From the NCBI GenBank assembly GCA_963920525.1, contig OY986436.1, positions 184,653,496-184,717,495 of the forward strand: 64,000 bases of DNA. The letters run 5' to 3'. The notes under the pieces are model-generated. The model was not told the DNA's origin, made no database searches, and saw only the letters and a list, made by a program, of their open reading frames with translations. Both the position numbers and the translations under genes were made by a program. The DNA comes from Dichetophora obliterata. Taxonomy: Eukaryota > Arthropoda > Insecta > Diptera > Sciomyzidae. This document shows, one piece after another, positions 33,460 through 47,600 of the stretch (position 1 is its first letter; every line of letters begins with the position of its first letter).

Positions 33460-36230
33460 TTGTTTGAATAGTACATAAATCTTTTATAAAAAGCAAAAAA
33501 TAATATTTTGTATTTCTACTACATTCTATTCAAAAACAAATCAGCCAAACTTTTGCCGCTACATTCAATGCAACAATAATGCAAATGCAATGCAATGCAA
33601 GAATAAAATACAAGCGACACTAATCAGCAGCTTGAAAATTTATGTTGCTTCGCTTTTGATTATCAACTGTTACGTGTTTAGAAAATTATTATGCAAATTG
33701 GAAGAACATTAACAGCAGCCAATAACAATCTACAGTCATACATGAGATGGAAGATGAGAAGAAAACAAAAAAAAAAACCAACAACAGCAGTTAATGTGTT
33801 GGCTTGGGTAGCAGGCGTCGTTCATTAAAGTGTTTGTTTTAACACATATTTTATGACGTTTCTCTTGTGATACTCCACATTCTATGGTTGCGTCATTATA
33901 ATTTGTGAGCTATGTAAGCTACTTCAACTTAGTTGCTTTTGCTGCCAAAGCGCAGCCTTATCTGCATCAAAATCTCCTTAAAACAACATTAAATAACATC
34001 AAAAGTCATTTGAATTAGGGCAACATCAAATTTAAAGCAATTTATAGCATTTCCAACTAAAGGCGACAAAGGTTTGTTTTTTAAGTCTTTTGTTTTATTG
34101 TTTTGTGGGTATGGAAATAATTTAAAGTGTGAGAAAAAATAGAACATAAAAATGACTAAATTGTATCGTATATTTATTTAAGGTAGAGGGAAAAAAAAAA
34201 TTCAAAGTGGTGCAGCAACAACAAAAGTAGACAAACGTTGCCGCAACAACAACAACTCCAAATGCCAAGCATTGCTTGCTGCACATTAAATAAAGTCAAA
34301 CATTGCAACAAGTGCGCTGCTATTTTAATTGGCGCTTAAGTCTTTGTAAGTCACTTAAGCTATTTCTGTACAAAGGCATGTGTTTGGTCATAATTGTTGT
34401 TGCTGTTGCCTAAACATTTGCAGCGCCTGTTCGATGATAAAGACAAAAACCAGCACAAGAATTTGGCTATTTAATTGCATTGATGCGCTTGCGTCAACAA
34501 CGTCAATTAAAGTAAAGTTGATACGCTGTTGCTTGTATTTGTGCCTGATTTTAAAAGTGAATGTGTTAATACGCTGGGGAAATTAAAATTTTCCAGCAAA
34601 GCATGCAAAAATTCAAAACAAATCAGCTGACCAAATGTTGCTACAGTGTTGGGTGTTGCATATCGATTTTTGGCTTTTTATCCAAAGTTGTTTTCACAAT
34701 ACTACCAACACATTGTTGTTTTTGCAGTAAACAGCTATCACTAAATTGCAAAAAAAAACTAATAATTTAACATACTTTACTAAAAATTATCCACTCGAGT
34801 TTGGACTCTTGTTTTTTGAACTGGGCTCAAATTTCTTGTCACCATTGGCTAACAGTTTGTGACAATTTTTTGTCACTTGCCTAATTTATTGACGCTTTTA
34901 TGAGGTGTCAATAGATTTGTTAGCTGTTCTTGTAGAAAATTTTGCTACTTTGTCACTTCGACAAGTGAGTGATTCAAGTGTAATATACTATATAAAATGT
35001 TGCAGAGCTGTTATAAATGTGCACATTAGTGTTCGGATTACTTTTCATAAATTTTGTTAATATCCTTTTAAAGAGAGTTTTTTCAATATTCAGCTTCTCT
35101 ACCACCACTCTAGTAAGGAAGAGGAAATTGTCAATATTTTTGGTCATAGCATAACTCAATTGCTCTGGCCAAATCAACTAACAAACTAACCAATTTACAA
35201 ACCGCACAACCAAAGCACGTTAGCGATTTGAAACATTTTCAAAAGCATCTAAATGTAGCATTGGAAAAGCATTGCATCTTTGGCCGTATTTGTTTTGAGA
35301 CACAAATCGTTTTTTTTTTCATTAGATATTTGTTGCATGTTGGGCTTTGTAATAGTGTGCGGTAGTGTAGAAAAGTGTGTGTGTCTGGTAGGAGCCTCAA
35401 TTAAGCTACATCTTAGTTTTTTAAGCCTGTTTGACTTCAAGCATCTCTTATGTAAGCATTACTTTAAAGGCACTAATTTATGACAGTTTGACTGGACTGG
35501 AGCAAAAGTCAAGAAATATTGTGCTAAAACTTGTTTATTGTTGTTTTAAAGTTAATAAAACAGACGAAAACTGATGGAAAATACTGAACAAAAATAGTGG
35601 AAAAAAACTTAAAAGCGAAACTTGTGAAAAGTGAATTTCAAAGCTTATGGAACTGCAATGATTGCCAAAGAGACGCTTATGAAAAAATTTCATGAAAAAA
35701 CTTATAAGTGCCTTTTGGCCTCGAGGTTTCCCAGATTGTCAACTTTTTTTGAGCAACTTCAGCTTGATCACTTAATTAAATAATTTTGAGTGAATTTCAA
35801 ATGTTGCTATTGAGTATAACTGCAAGACACAGTTGTGTGTCAATATTTTTCCAGGATTTCCTTGTTTAAGAAAAAATCGTCTTTTTTAGTACAAAGTAAA
35901 TAGACCAATATCAATTGTATTTAACCAATTTTAGTATCCTTTCTTTTTAAACGTTTTTCAATATTACTTCCTAAATGTTACTTTTTAACTGTTAGAGAGC
36001 CAATATTTTACAATTAACACTAAAAAGGATCAGATCGCATTTAAACCTAAAAGTGCTGTGAAACGCATCTTTACTACTACTTTACTAACAAGGAGTAGCA
36101 GTTGCTTAGCAAACGCGTAAGCTGGCTACATAAATTGGTACGTTGAAGATGCATTTAAGTTGGGTCGCTCGCTCTAATAAACTTTTCCCAAAGCAATAAA
36201 AGTAAAGATATAATGTTGTGTTGTCACAAA
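33460..36230. other. Non-coding AT-rich DNA with CAA/CAG/GTT tracts
   Basis: CAACAACA-type tracts near 34215-34255 and TTGTTGTTGCTGTTG near 34392. No recognised gene; reading frames of about 65 codons show no motifs. Confidence 0.55.
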
Positions 36231-36262
36231 AAATGGACATATTTCGTTTTGTCATTGTAAGG

Positions 36263-36296
36263 GAGATTTGGGTAATGAATAAACTTACCCGATCTC
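36263..36296 (-). repeat. Hairpin downstream of the Helitron helicase
   Basis: GAGAT-TT-GGGTAA / TTACCC-G-ATCTC: 11 paired bases around a 9-base loop, 56 bases beyond the helicase stop on the minus strand. Helitrons carry a hairpin near the 3' end, usually followed by CTRR; no clear CTRR was seen, so this is only suggestive. Confidence 0.5.
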
Positions 36297-36351
36297 ATTA
36301 ACATTTTAATACAAAAAAAATTTTAATTTATTTAAACTTATTACATATTCA

Positions 36352-37230
36352 TTAATCCAACTCCTTCTTATCACTTATTTTTTTAAGAAGTCCATTTATA
36401 CTACGAACCCTTGAGAATGCTTCATCTGCCATTCCTAATGCAAATTCCTTTTCTCCAATACCGACAACTGCTTGATCGATTGGTTATCCCTGTCATCTAT
36501 GAATACTAATCGCATAAGCAAGTAATGGAATTTGCTTGCGAGCAAAATTGTTTGATCCTTTTTTAAATGATACTACAACAGGAGGAATAGGTAATACATT
36601 AGAGTTGTTGTATTTTGGTCCAGAATAATTGGGAAACTTGACCAAAATGCACAAAGGAAATTATTCTACAAATCGGCACTTTCGCAATGGTTATAAACAA
36701 TTTCAACAACCTCACCGATGCTGCCATTGCTCAGACCAGCTGAAGTAAAAAGATTTTGCTCAAAATAACTTGTGCACCCTTACATAGATACAACTTTGAC
36801 TTAAACCTCTTGCATCGTCGGATGAGGCTTACAACGCTCGTGAGTCTTTGTGTAAAGCATTGACGATTGTTACAGCATTGCCAACATTTCTAAGCTTCTC
36901 AATGTTATATTCTTAAATTTCAGCGTTTTTCAGAATTCAGAAATTGAACATGGTCGATAAGAGGTCATAGTCCTGTAGAGTCAGTTCTCGTAATGATACT
37001 CTTCGTAAACATTCCCTGAAAGCTTGTTGTTCTGGTCGAATTTATCTCATTATCTGGTTCAATATGAGCACTTTGCTTATTTGACGATAGACTAATTGAC
37101 CTTGAGTGGCGGTAACATTACCTGACCTCGGATTCCCGTAAAGTGGGATATCTCCAACTGGCTGAAGTTGATTGAAATCTCCGAAGAACAGCACTACGTA
37201 CTCTTTTTTAGCAGCATCGGCAAAGAATGG
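36352..37230 (-). pseudogene. Helitron (PIF1-like) helicase C-terminal remnant
   Basis: Superfamily 1 helicase part of a Helitron Rep/helicase protein. Reading leftward from about 37230: PFFADAAKKEYVVLFFGDFN then QLQPVGDIPLYGNPRSGNV (helicase motif III, GDFNQLQPVG), QGQLVYRQISKVLILNQIMR, CLRRVSLRELTLQDYDLL; after frameshifts RKQIPLLAYAISIH (motif V) and IGEKEFALGMADEAFSRVRS (motif VI, usually ALSRVRS), ending KKISDKKELD at 36352. Many stops and shifts. Walker A/B and the Rep domain are missing. A cellular PIF1 origin is less likely because of the decay and repeat-rich setting. Confidence 0.8.
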
Positions 37231-37239
37231 TGAATGTTT

Positions 37240-39980
37240 TTTATGTTAAAAGTTTTGTCACAGTTTCTTATAAATTTTGTGCAGTTCGGGTTGAAAAAAT
37301 TTCGGGAGATATAGAAGAATTTTATCTTAAGCCCTGTTAAACATAAATTCAATTAGAAAATAAACATTATAAATATTTACTTTTAACACGCAAACATTCA
37401 TCATTCTCTGCCAAAGCTGCTAAAAAATATTACAAGCAATAGCAGCAGCGTAGCGAGTGCAAACTGCTCAGACTCTGCATAAAGCACAGCAGCACCGCAT
37501 GCTAAAATCGATAGCTGCTGCTGTAAAGCCTTCTTGAAAAATTTTAAAAAGCAACAGCAAGAAGACGACTTCAAAATGCGATAGCTTGCTGTTGCTGTGG
37601 CATGTTCCAAAATTACAGCACGACTGAAAAACCAAACGCTCGCTGGAGCTGAAACTATTTGTTTCTTTCGTAGTTTGCAGCCGAAGCAAAATTTTTTATG
37701 GAAAATTGCAAAATAAATTGCTAAAGCGCAGCCAAAGTAAAATTGTTGATGCTTTTGCTAATTTGGCAGCAGCAATTTAAACCCTGAACAATAGTAAGCA
37801 TCAAAGTCATGAAATAACAGTTGATCCCGTAACGTCTAAGGGTGCGAAAATCTACCCCCTCCCCCTTCCATACGATTTTTTGCATCACTCGACCAGATCT
37901 TTCGCCTCCGTAAATATTCGTACTCTTACACTGGACACTCTGTATATGTATTTTTGTTTTGTTTGTATAGAAATTTGAATGGTTCGATAAATTTTCATCA
38001 GATTAATATAAATTACCTACAATACAAAAGGTACAAAAAACGCAAAATTAATAATGAATTAATATAAATTTATGCGAAATATTCTAAACACTAGCACTTT
38101 TCACTATTATTGATACTTTCTAATCGTACACCGACAAACAAACGCGAACTTGTCCTTCCATGTCGATCGGTTTTTTGACAGATACATTGCTTGCACAACA
38201 AAAGCAATAAGAAGCAGTAAGCTGAAGCAAAGTGAATTCAGCGAACAACAACAACAACGAAACATATGGAAATATATTTTCAACTAACTTATAAACTAAA
38301 TAGAATTTCGAAATTTTGGCTTCGTTAGGAAATTATATTAGAGTCGTAGAACAGTTTAGAAAAAGCAATTTAAAAATCGGTCAACCAATTTGGAAGTTAT
38401 GCTCTGTCATACATTTTTCAAACAAGCTGTTCCATGGGAGCTTCGCTCGCTCGCTCAAATAAATGCCTTCAGTCCCATAGCCAGAATTTAGCATGGGGAG
38501 AATACATAGAATGCAAAAATTATTTGTACCCATATGATGTTTAAAGTAAGGATATGCATTGTTTTTTTTAATGTAAAATTGGTTATAATGTAATTACTAT
38601 TTTTGAATGTGATTTTTATCTTCTATTTGAATTTTTTTGAGTAAATTTAGAGAAAACAGTCACATTTTTTTACTAATACTTTTCTGTTAAATAATAAAAA
38701 TTGAGAACTTTTTTGCCTTTCAATTCAATGCAATTCCTGGTCCGTTTTTTAAATTCATTCCCAAAAGGACACCTGAAAAGTATCCAAAGCTATGCAGGTG
38801 CCTATTTTGGATGTGTTATTATTATTTTTATGTATAAATATTTCGATTTACGCATTTAAAATTACATTTACATCACTTGAAATTGTAAAAAATGTATGGT
38901 TGATTTTAACGGAAAAGAACTGGAAAATTAATTTTTTTTTAATTTTTTTGTACTGGAAAATTATAAGGTTGTCGCTGGCCGAGCAGACATTGCCCTGCCT
39001 TTTCCGATAGATAACCCGAACAGTTTGATTTGGATAAAGTCTTTGTATAAAAGGTTGTGGCGTTTTTGGAGAATAATAATTAGTGCCGACGATGTTATAT
39101 ATATTTTTGTGAATGCTGTGTACGTCAACCAATATTTTCTCATCATATACTGCAAGAACCTAATATTGTTCTTTCATAAGCACACAACACATAAATATAA
39201 GTAAGTTATAATTAATTGTTGAACAAAATTTGTTTTCGATGAACTGTTTAGCACTTCTCAAATTGTATAGTATCATCTACAGAAATAAACATTGGAAATG
39301 AAAGTTGTATTGATTGTTATTAATTAAGCACAGTGACTGCGTTCCAAGAAGATAAAAATAAATACCGCCAAAACACTCGTCGTACCTAAAAACTTCTTCA
39401 TACAAATTTTCATGCTAATCATATGAGCAGTTGCAGAAAAATTATTAGGGATCGAGTAGTGCGAATCTCCACTTCTTAGGGCAAAACAAAATGTTTCTTG
39501 GATCTAATGATAAATCCAAATTTATAAAATCATGACAATCATGAACTCAATACCCAAGTAAGAGATATTATCTGCTACGTCCAGGTTAACGGCTTTCTAC
39601 AGTACAGGAAAAATATTGATTAGACGCGGGTTATATTTAACCAGGTAGTACCGTTTCATAGAAAAATGCGGACACTGCTGATATTTTCTATGCAGCTTTT
39701 ATTCCGGTGTTATTATTTTTCTCTTTATTTCTCATTTGTTTTTCTTATATAGTTTAGAAAATGCTCGGACTTATGTTTTTTGAAAATTTTTATTTTCTAG
39801 AAAGTAAAAATGAGGTAAGAAAATAAAATTATTATAATATGAATTTAATGATAGCTAAAGGTTAGTAACAAAGTATTGAAAGTGACACCTATTAACCATT
39901 AGCAGAATTAAAATTTGTTCGTCATTTTAATATTTCATCATCCATATGAAGACGCCAAAAAATGTATTTCGATGTATCAA
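37240..39980. other. Non-coding DNA; no gene recognised
   Basis: CAGCAG-rich patches at 37440-37560 and 37730-37780; a C-rich tract CCCCCTCCCCC near 37855; CAACAACAACAAC near 38245. GTCGCTGGCCGAGCAGACAT at 38950-38970 begins a short frame with no known likeness. Confidence 0.5.
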
Positions 39981-39989
39981 TACATTCTT

Positions 39990-40640
39990 TACTTACCATC
40001 CATTAGAATGTTACGTGTCAGTGTATTTTTTGCAAGGGAAAAAACTGAAAACCGTGTAGTGATAAAAGTCGTTGTTTTGAAAGATTCATCAGCAAAAGAA
40101 ATTAATACAAAAGGATGAAAGTTTTAAAAGAGTCTGCTCCTTCATTTCCAAATGTGCTAATTTCCAAAGACTAAAGCTGGTTCACCTCCAAAAAAGGTGA
40201 AGTCCGTACGATCGACAAAATGTTATGACATTAGTGTTTTGGGATGCAAAGAGATTTTGATAATTGACTATCTTGAGACAGGTTAAACAATTAACTCTGA
40301 AAATTATTGTAACCTTTTGGATCAGCTGAATTGAAAAACTTGCAAAACACAAGCAAGTGTTTTGACGATGGCAAATTCAATGAATTAAGTACGAATTACT
40401 TGAACACCCATTGTATTCACAAGATTCTACTCCCAGCGACTAATATTTCTTCAGAAAGTTTAAACAATTACTTCGTGGAAAGCGTTTTCATTGAATGAAT
40501 AAGCTATTGCAGCCGTAGAACAGAGTTTTGTAGAGCTTCCAAAAAATCATAAGAGAGATGGTATAAATTAAAGAATGATTGGTGTTGATGTTGAGGTGGA
40601 TTATATATAATAAAAAACACCTATTATTTAAAAATTCACT
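39990..40640 (+). pseudogene. Mariner transposase remnant
   Basis: Frames read VVIKVVVLKDSSAKEINTK, KAGSPPKKVKSVRSTK-like text, LIIDYLETG, INSENYCNLLDQLN and FVELPKNHKRDGI followed by DVEVDYI. These follow the order of the mariner catalytic domain (LIDYL, INSEYY..LLDQL, ELP..HYRDGI). The second Asp block is reduced to traces. Many stops; TIRs not recognised. Confidence 0.72.
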
Positions 40641-40649
40641 TGCTTTCGT

Positions 40650-43600
40650 TTTTATTTGAAATACTTTTCAACCAACCTGTATTAAAAATGAAAAATCTTC
40701 ATATAGAACATTTCATAAAGAATGAAGGAAAATCTTAAAAATTCCATGACAGTAAAATTATTTCTTAAGTCCATTCTTTCGATCACGCTCCCATTGACTC
40801 ATGCTTAAATTTATAAATAATTTATAAATTTATATGAAGCATTTAAAGCAAATTTATATAACTTATGACTATGCTAATCTGAGAATATGCAATTATTTTA
40901 TATAATGCAGCAATTAACAACAATCTACAACGACCACACACATTATTTTTGCCAGCTGATTAAGCAGAAAAGCTAAGCATGGAGGATTTTAGGCTAGAGA
41001 AGTTTTTTATTTTATGTATCTATACTCGATGTGGTTGTTGTAGTATGCTTTATCTTATGGAAGTAGTTATAAGTAAAACAAAAACACAAAAGCTACAACT
41101 AGATACATTCAATCGATTAAAGTTCAATCTCGAGCTGCCCACGCTTGCGCAAGAACAACAAAGCGAATAAAACTACAAGAACAGCATCGCTGCAGTGTTA
41201 AGCGCCTGCAGCGGAGGGGAAGAAAGTAATGTACAAATAGAGCTGCGGAGGAGTTGCTGGCTTTTATGCAAATGAAAATATATGTATATATATATATATT
41301 GGAGATTTTGTATAGAACTTTAAGGACTTATTTTTATATTCTATTTAAAAGAATCTCCGAGATATATTATCTGATAAGATTTTTGCTTATACTAAAAGTC
41401 TTCCAAAGTTTAACTGGATGCTTCAAAAAATGTTCATTCAAACTATCTGTAAATCAAGGTTTTTAAATAATAGGAAACGATGAACAAGCAAAATGAAAAT
41501 GAAGGAAAGTTTTCATGTGCTAAAGCATGAAATTTATGCATTTTTATAAATAAAAAACAGAGATTTGGCACTTTTTTTAGTTAAAATTTTTAAACATTTT
41601 TAGCTAAAAATTAATGAAATAAATTAAAAAATTTATAATAAATACTTTTGGCCACAAACCTGAAACGCGCTCTATTATGTTGCGGTTGCTACTTTCGCTA
41701 TTGCCAAATTTTTTGCATGCATTAAAAAGGAACGCGCCTACTTCCTCAACTGACTCGCAGCCACTAACCACTTAAGGCTGCAAAATATTCAATTTGGCTT
41801 TATTCATAATTAATTTGGCTTATCTCGCTGTTGACCATGTCGCTTAAGTCAACAAAATCAATATTTAAAAACGTATAAATAAATATTTTCGTAGCCATCG
41901 AAGTCATCGATGCAAAGTGTTTGAATGTGTTGCAATAGAGTAAACGAGCCACCACCATCAAGCCAGCCAAGTGGTTCACATGGTGCTCCAAAAATGCAAT
42001 GGTCCATAAACTGTGGGGTGCGACGCTGATGACTACGACATATAAAGCAACACTAACAACAACTACCACAGCGACGGCAACGAATCGAAAATATAGAAAA
42101 TAAAGCAGTTATTAAGCTTTTACACTGTGTTGGCTTTGATTTATTGGCAACATATTAAAAGACGCAAAACTAACAGGATTAGCTGCGAAAAAACAAACTG
42201 ACAATTGCGCAAATATTGTGGATTTATCGAAAAATATGTTACCTACAAGCTACAAAAAATAAAAACACATAGAAAAAATAAATAAATATGTGCCAAAATT
42301 GTCGATAGACTCATTACAGGCGCGCAAAGTGTGCTAAAACACAAGAAAATATTAAGAACAACAACAAAAATAATAAGATAAAAGAAATCCAAAACAACTT
42401 TGTTGTTGCAAGTTAACAGCTTTTTCCAAACATCTAAAGTAGTTTATGTGAGTCACTCGTACGCTGATTTTTAGCGGCTGTATAGTTTGAGAAAACATGT
42501 TTGCTGCCTTAGTCTTTTGTTTAGGAAAATTAAGCTTTCTATGCATTTAATGTAGCTACATTAGTTTTTTCAGTTTTTCAAACTTTTCGAAATTTTTCTG
42601 AAAATCATCAGTTATCTAGACTAGTTTTCTAGTTATCTCCTTAAACGTGGCTACCTTTGTTTATGCCGTTCACTCCGGATATTAATTTTTTTCTCTTTTA
42701 TTGCATGTCTTAATAAAGGGTCAGCAGGGGTCTTGTTTGCGAACACTATAAATTTAATTACGAATTAAATTAATAGCTATGCGTTGATTTTCTTTAAAAA
42801 TTATTTTAAACTGAGTTCGTGTCTTAAGTCTTTTGTTTTATTACCTGAGTTATATGGAAATATATTTTCTTTGCGCCGTTTTATATAAACCAATATAGTT
42901 GAGTTATAAAAATAGGCTTAATTTATTGGTTTCTCTAAGCTTATTTCCAGATGATTAAAGTTGTATATCTTGTTTTCTCTAATTTTGTTTTAATTTATTT
43001 TAAGCTTGCAGCAATGTTTTTCCACATTTTCTTAAATATAACCTTTCTGCAACTTTGCTAGTTCCTTATTACTCTTAACTAATAAAAAAAATTTCAGCAC
43101 AATCTTCTGTTGGTAGCAGAATATGTTACATAAATAGAGAAAAATATTCTTGTTGATTGGCGCTCAAAAATTGCTTCAGCAGCTGTGCGTGCAATATAAT
43201 CGTCAACTGTTGTATTTTAATTCTATAAACTCATGTTTTTATTGCCCAAAATTGTACCCTCAAAGAAATTGATTTCCGCCTTAGCGTACAAATGAAATAA
43301 TTATATTGTCGTGCCATTAAGGCTGACGAAAATACAAAATTAAAATTTCTTAACTACAAATGCCAGTAACAAACCGCTATCAAGCAGCTAACAAATAATT
43401 CACAATCAGCTGCATTGAGCAATTGTAGTGTCTGCAAATATGGTGCTGCACTGCGTCGGTGACAGGTGCATTTTTTCCATACAAATACTAAAGCCATACA
43501 AGCAAATACCACACCATCACTGACAACAACAAAAGTAACAACAATAACAACAACTATTTTGCATTAGCATTTCTGTGTTTGACTTAAGTCCAGCGTAATT

Positions 43601-44560
43601 TAACGCCACCAGCAGCTGTAAATGAAAACAAATACGAAATCGTGAAAAGTTCGAATGTGTAAATTTTTGATCAGATAATAATTGTTTTAAATTTTATTAG
43701 TTGTGTGTATGTGTGTGGTTGTATTTCTACGAACCAATCCACCACCCCTCTTCACCACAACATTTTTGTATTATTTAGCTGCCTTTGGAGTTTGGTGCGC
43801 TTTACTGCGCTTATTGCAGCTTACTTTGGCATAAATCTATATATCGCTTTTTGACTCTTGCACACAAGACCAGACAAGATGGTACAATTTTCAATTTTAC
43901 TCAGCGACTAGCCGGCTAAGTGCTGCTTATGTAATATTGTTTTTTGTTTTTATTGCTGCTTTTAGAGTGAGTCTTACACACAATTTGTCAAATACTCATT
44001 TATTATGCAACTGTATTTACAACTGTGGGAATACCGTTGTAGTAGAAGCTGATGTGGGCACAATTAAAATGGCTTTTGTCTGTGGGGCGTATTGTTTGTA
44101 TGCTTATACTTTTATTAATTTTAAACAACAAAACAAATGGAACATATATTTTGTGTAAATAAGAAGAAAATGATATAAATGCAACAGTTTAGTAACCATT
44201 TTGTAACATTTTTGTGTGAAGAACGTTTGAACGTGTGAAGCATTTAACAAAACCAAAAAAGTTGTTACGGAAAACTTGTGATGAGTTGATTTAATTTTAT
44301 TATAATAAAATACTTCTGCTAAGGTTGGCCAAAATACAACAATATTTCATAAACATACCCAAACCCAAAACCACTTAAAAAAAGATTATAATATATAAGA
44401 TTTTTTATGGTTTTCGTACAAAAAGATATCCTATTAAATCTGTTGATAAAATAATTTTATAACTTTAAACATTTCTTTATTAGGTAAACTACAAAATTTC
44501 AGAAAGAAATCTTATTTTTTTCAATAAGAAAAGTATTTATTTTTAAAAATGTTGTTGGTA
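40650..44560. other. Non-coding AT-rich DNA
   Basis: Contains TA repeats at about 41281-41300 and CAACAACA-type tracts at 42050-42065, 42358-42370 and 43525-43555. No family recognised in reading frames of up to 89 codons. Confidence 0.55.
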
Positions 44561-44567
44561 TTTTTAA

Positions 44568-44651
44568 CCCTGGAACACTAACCTTATTTCACTATGCATT
44601 AGAATTACTTGCGAGAAATGAGTAAATTTTATGTAGGTTAGTATTTTAGGG
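44568..44651. mobile_element. 84-bp piggyBac-like mini-element between TTAA sites
   Basis: CCCTGGAACACTAACC at the left end pairs with GGTTAGTATTTTAGGG at the right end (13 of 16). TTAA flanks both sides (44564-44567, 44652-44655), the exact target site of piggyBac elements, whose ends start with CCC. Too short to encode anything. Small size makes chance a little more likely. Confidence 0.55.
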
Positions 44652-44659
44652 TTAAGAGA

Positions 44660-47600
44660 AAACTCCTTAATGTTCTTAATTTTGAAAGATTTCTTGTTGT
44701 TTTTTAAATTTAAAATTGTTTTTGCAAAATGTTAGTTACTTAAAAAAAAATGTTTTCTTTAAAATGGCATAAAAATACTTTTTTGAGGATTTAAAAACAA
44801 TTTCTTAGGAATAAAATATTTGAATACAAAATTTTTTTGGGAGAGAGGCAGGGTAGGGGTATTTTATACTATGTCAAACTTAAGTATAAAAAAATGCACG
44901 TAACTATGGCGGCTGTGGTGCACTCTGATTTTTAGACTTATGGTTCCATGTTCAAAACTCAACCAGGGCTAGCAATATCTTAAATTTGAACGGCTTTACT
45001 TCACAGCAATAAATTCCAAATTTTGGGAGTAATATTTTGCTTTTAAAGTAAGGTAAAAGATGGTGTTTCCGAACAATTCTCTTTTAATTATTGGTTTTAG
45101 TTTTTTACGATTTTTTTGTGCTTCTTGATTTGCTGCGCTTACTATTGACTCTATATAAAATTTATTTTAATAAAACATGCTTTAATAACAAAAATAGTGT
45201 TTGCCCAGGAAGAACAGATTGAATCATTTATATATTTAATAAATATATAGGAAGCTACTATATACTACGCAATGTGATGATGTAAAGAAGTTAAACTGAA
45301 ATTCTTCTCAATTTAACTATCGGTGCTACCATAAAAGGGTTAAAATTAAATATAATATGTATTTGTCTTGCTCACAAATATGAAAATATAGAATTTTTTT
45401 GGCACTGTGTGAATTGCAAAAATTTTAGAAAGTTCACACCTTGACGTTACATGTAAACCAACGATACATTATAATAAGATATCTGCTTAAAACATAAAAT
45501 TCTTCTTCGAAACTTTCGCATAATAAGGTGACGCTCTTAGCTTCAGTTCTTATGATATTTTTTTGCACTTTCACCACAAGAACCACATAATTATTATTTT
45601 TGTTACAATATGTTTTTTGTAGTTTCTATAACTTTATCTAAAGAATCGAAAAACAAGGATACAGTATAAAAATTTATTTAAGTTCATCTTAATATTAAAA
45701 AAGAATCGTGAATTTTTATTGCGAATAAAATGAAATTACAAAAAAATTTATCAAAATTACAAGTAACTTGCTGCGTGTTTTGCTGTACGTGCCAGGAAAT
45801 TGCGGTGTGAACTCGTTAGCAGATTGTATCTGTCTGTCTGACTGTCTGACTGTGGTTAGCACTTTGATACTTGCAAATTAGGTGTAAAAAGCGAATCCGC
45901 AATAAGCAGCAGCTTATTATCGACAGCAATGGTAAAAAATGTGAGAACAATAAAATAAAACATCGTAAAATGAAATTGAATTATGCAAGTTTAAAGCAAA
46001 AAATCTAAAAAGGCTTGAAGCTTAACTTTAAAGTGGCGCCTTTAGCAGCAATTTGTTTGTTGCTAGCTAAGTTTGCTCATTGTTTGTTTTTGTAAACTTT
46101 GGGATTACATGATTTTCTGAGCATTTCACTTTGCTTAATTGTTATTTTAAATTATTGCCAATATTAGGAAGCCACGTTTTCCAACTGCAGCGTGACTAAG
46201 TTACTTTAAATTTATATTAGGATTTGCCAAATAAAAATAACAATCAAAATAAAATTGAAGCTTTGGTGAAGCAAAAAACTGACATTGTTGTTATTGCTGC
46301 TTTTGTTGCAGTTTTAAAGAAAGGTTTTGAAAATGAAAATGTTTTCACCTTTGACAGTAGAAATTTGTCAATGAAAATGTTTTTCGAAAAGGAAAAGAAA
46401 AGAAAAGAAAGGAAAAGAGGACGCAAGAAAAATGTATTGCAGAAGCAGCGATAGTTTAAAAATTTAAAATATTTGAAATTAAGCTTTTTAAGGCTCAATT
46501 GTTAGATCAGAAAATAGCACGAAAGTCATTTATTAAAACTGCTACAAAGGGGGAAAACTCATAGCACAGATAATATAATAGAAAGATGTGCCACCGCCAT
46601 ACAAGCAAGTGGCACAGTAAAATTTGAGTGTGGATTTATCATAAATCCACATAAAAGCTTTATGAGAGTCAGCGAGCGAACGACTTAAAGCTTTTGAGAG
46701 CGAGAGAATAAGTAAGCGACAATGTGAGCATAATATTGAAAAGCAATATAAATGATATGTAAAGATTTGATGCACAAAAAACCTGAATAAACTATGTAGC
46801 TGCCAACAAAATGTAGCAGAATTTCATTAGGCTTTACCTAAAAAATGTAGTCAATTTTTTTACTAAACTACCCTACGAACATTATATAATTTAAATTTAT
46901 TATATTTTTTGCTTTATCTCTTATCTTTATGTTATATAATTTCAAGAATATAATATCATAAAGATGACATAATCTAGATATATTTTGTGTGTTGACTTGG
47001 TTTTTTTTTGCCGTTTTGCCACATGATATTTTTAGTGTTATATTATTGTAAGGGCGATTCCATCAGTTGAAGCTTAGCCGCGAATAATGTTGTAAACAAT
47101 ATTTTTTAAGTTGTTTTTTTTTTGAGGAAAAACTTTTTATTCAACTACTTTTATATATTTTTATTATATTATTGCAAATACTTGCTTTACTATATGAATA
47201 GTACTCAGAAATGCAATTTTTAATTGTTCTTATTTATACAACAAAAACATTTTTTGAGTTAAAATTCAATATTTTGGACCGTTTTTGAAAAAAAAAAATT
47301 AAATAATATATTCACTGACCTAACGCTGCAGTTGAAACTATTTTTGTAAAGTGCTTTTATTTAAACTTTGATCAAAAAAATTTGAATTAAATATAATACA
47401 AATTAATAGCGGATATATTTGCATCGAAAGTCAAAGTTGTGATTTTCATGTCGTTTTTTCTCATTATTGGTTAACGATGTTTTATGAAAAAGTCGTTGTA
47501 CCAAAAATTTCTGAAATTCTAAAGATATGTGAATGTTTTTGGTATTAAAATTACTGAAATTTTTTAAATTTAACTTGCGTGTGTGCTCAAATTGAGTGAA

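Noticed and set aside
37820..37935. C-rich tract as an arm of the GGGGTCGTTC TIR family
   Set aside because: Shares only a purine/pyrimidine-rich run; the diagnostic end sequence is missing.
36157..38470. GGTCGCTCGCTC (36162) and TTCGCTCGCTCGCTC (38445) as flanks of one insertion
   Set aside because: The shared word is short and low in complexity; the flanking sequence does not align.
42577..42615. Reverse-strand CTGATGA with a nearby GAAAA
   Set aside because: No helix I pairing and the segment between cannot form helix II in register.
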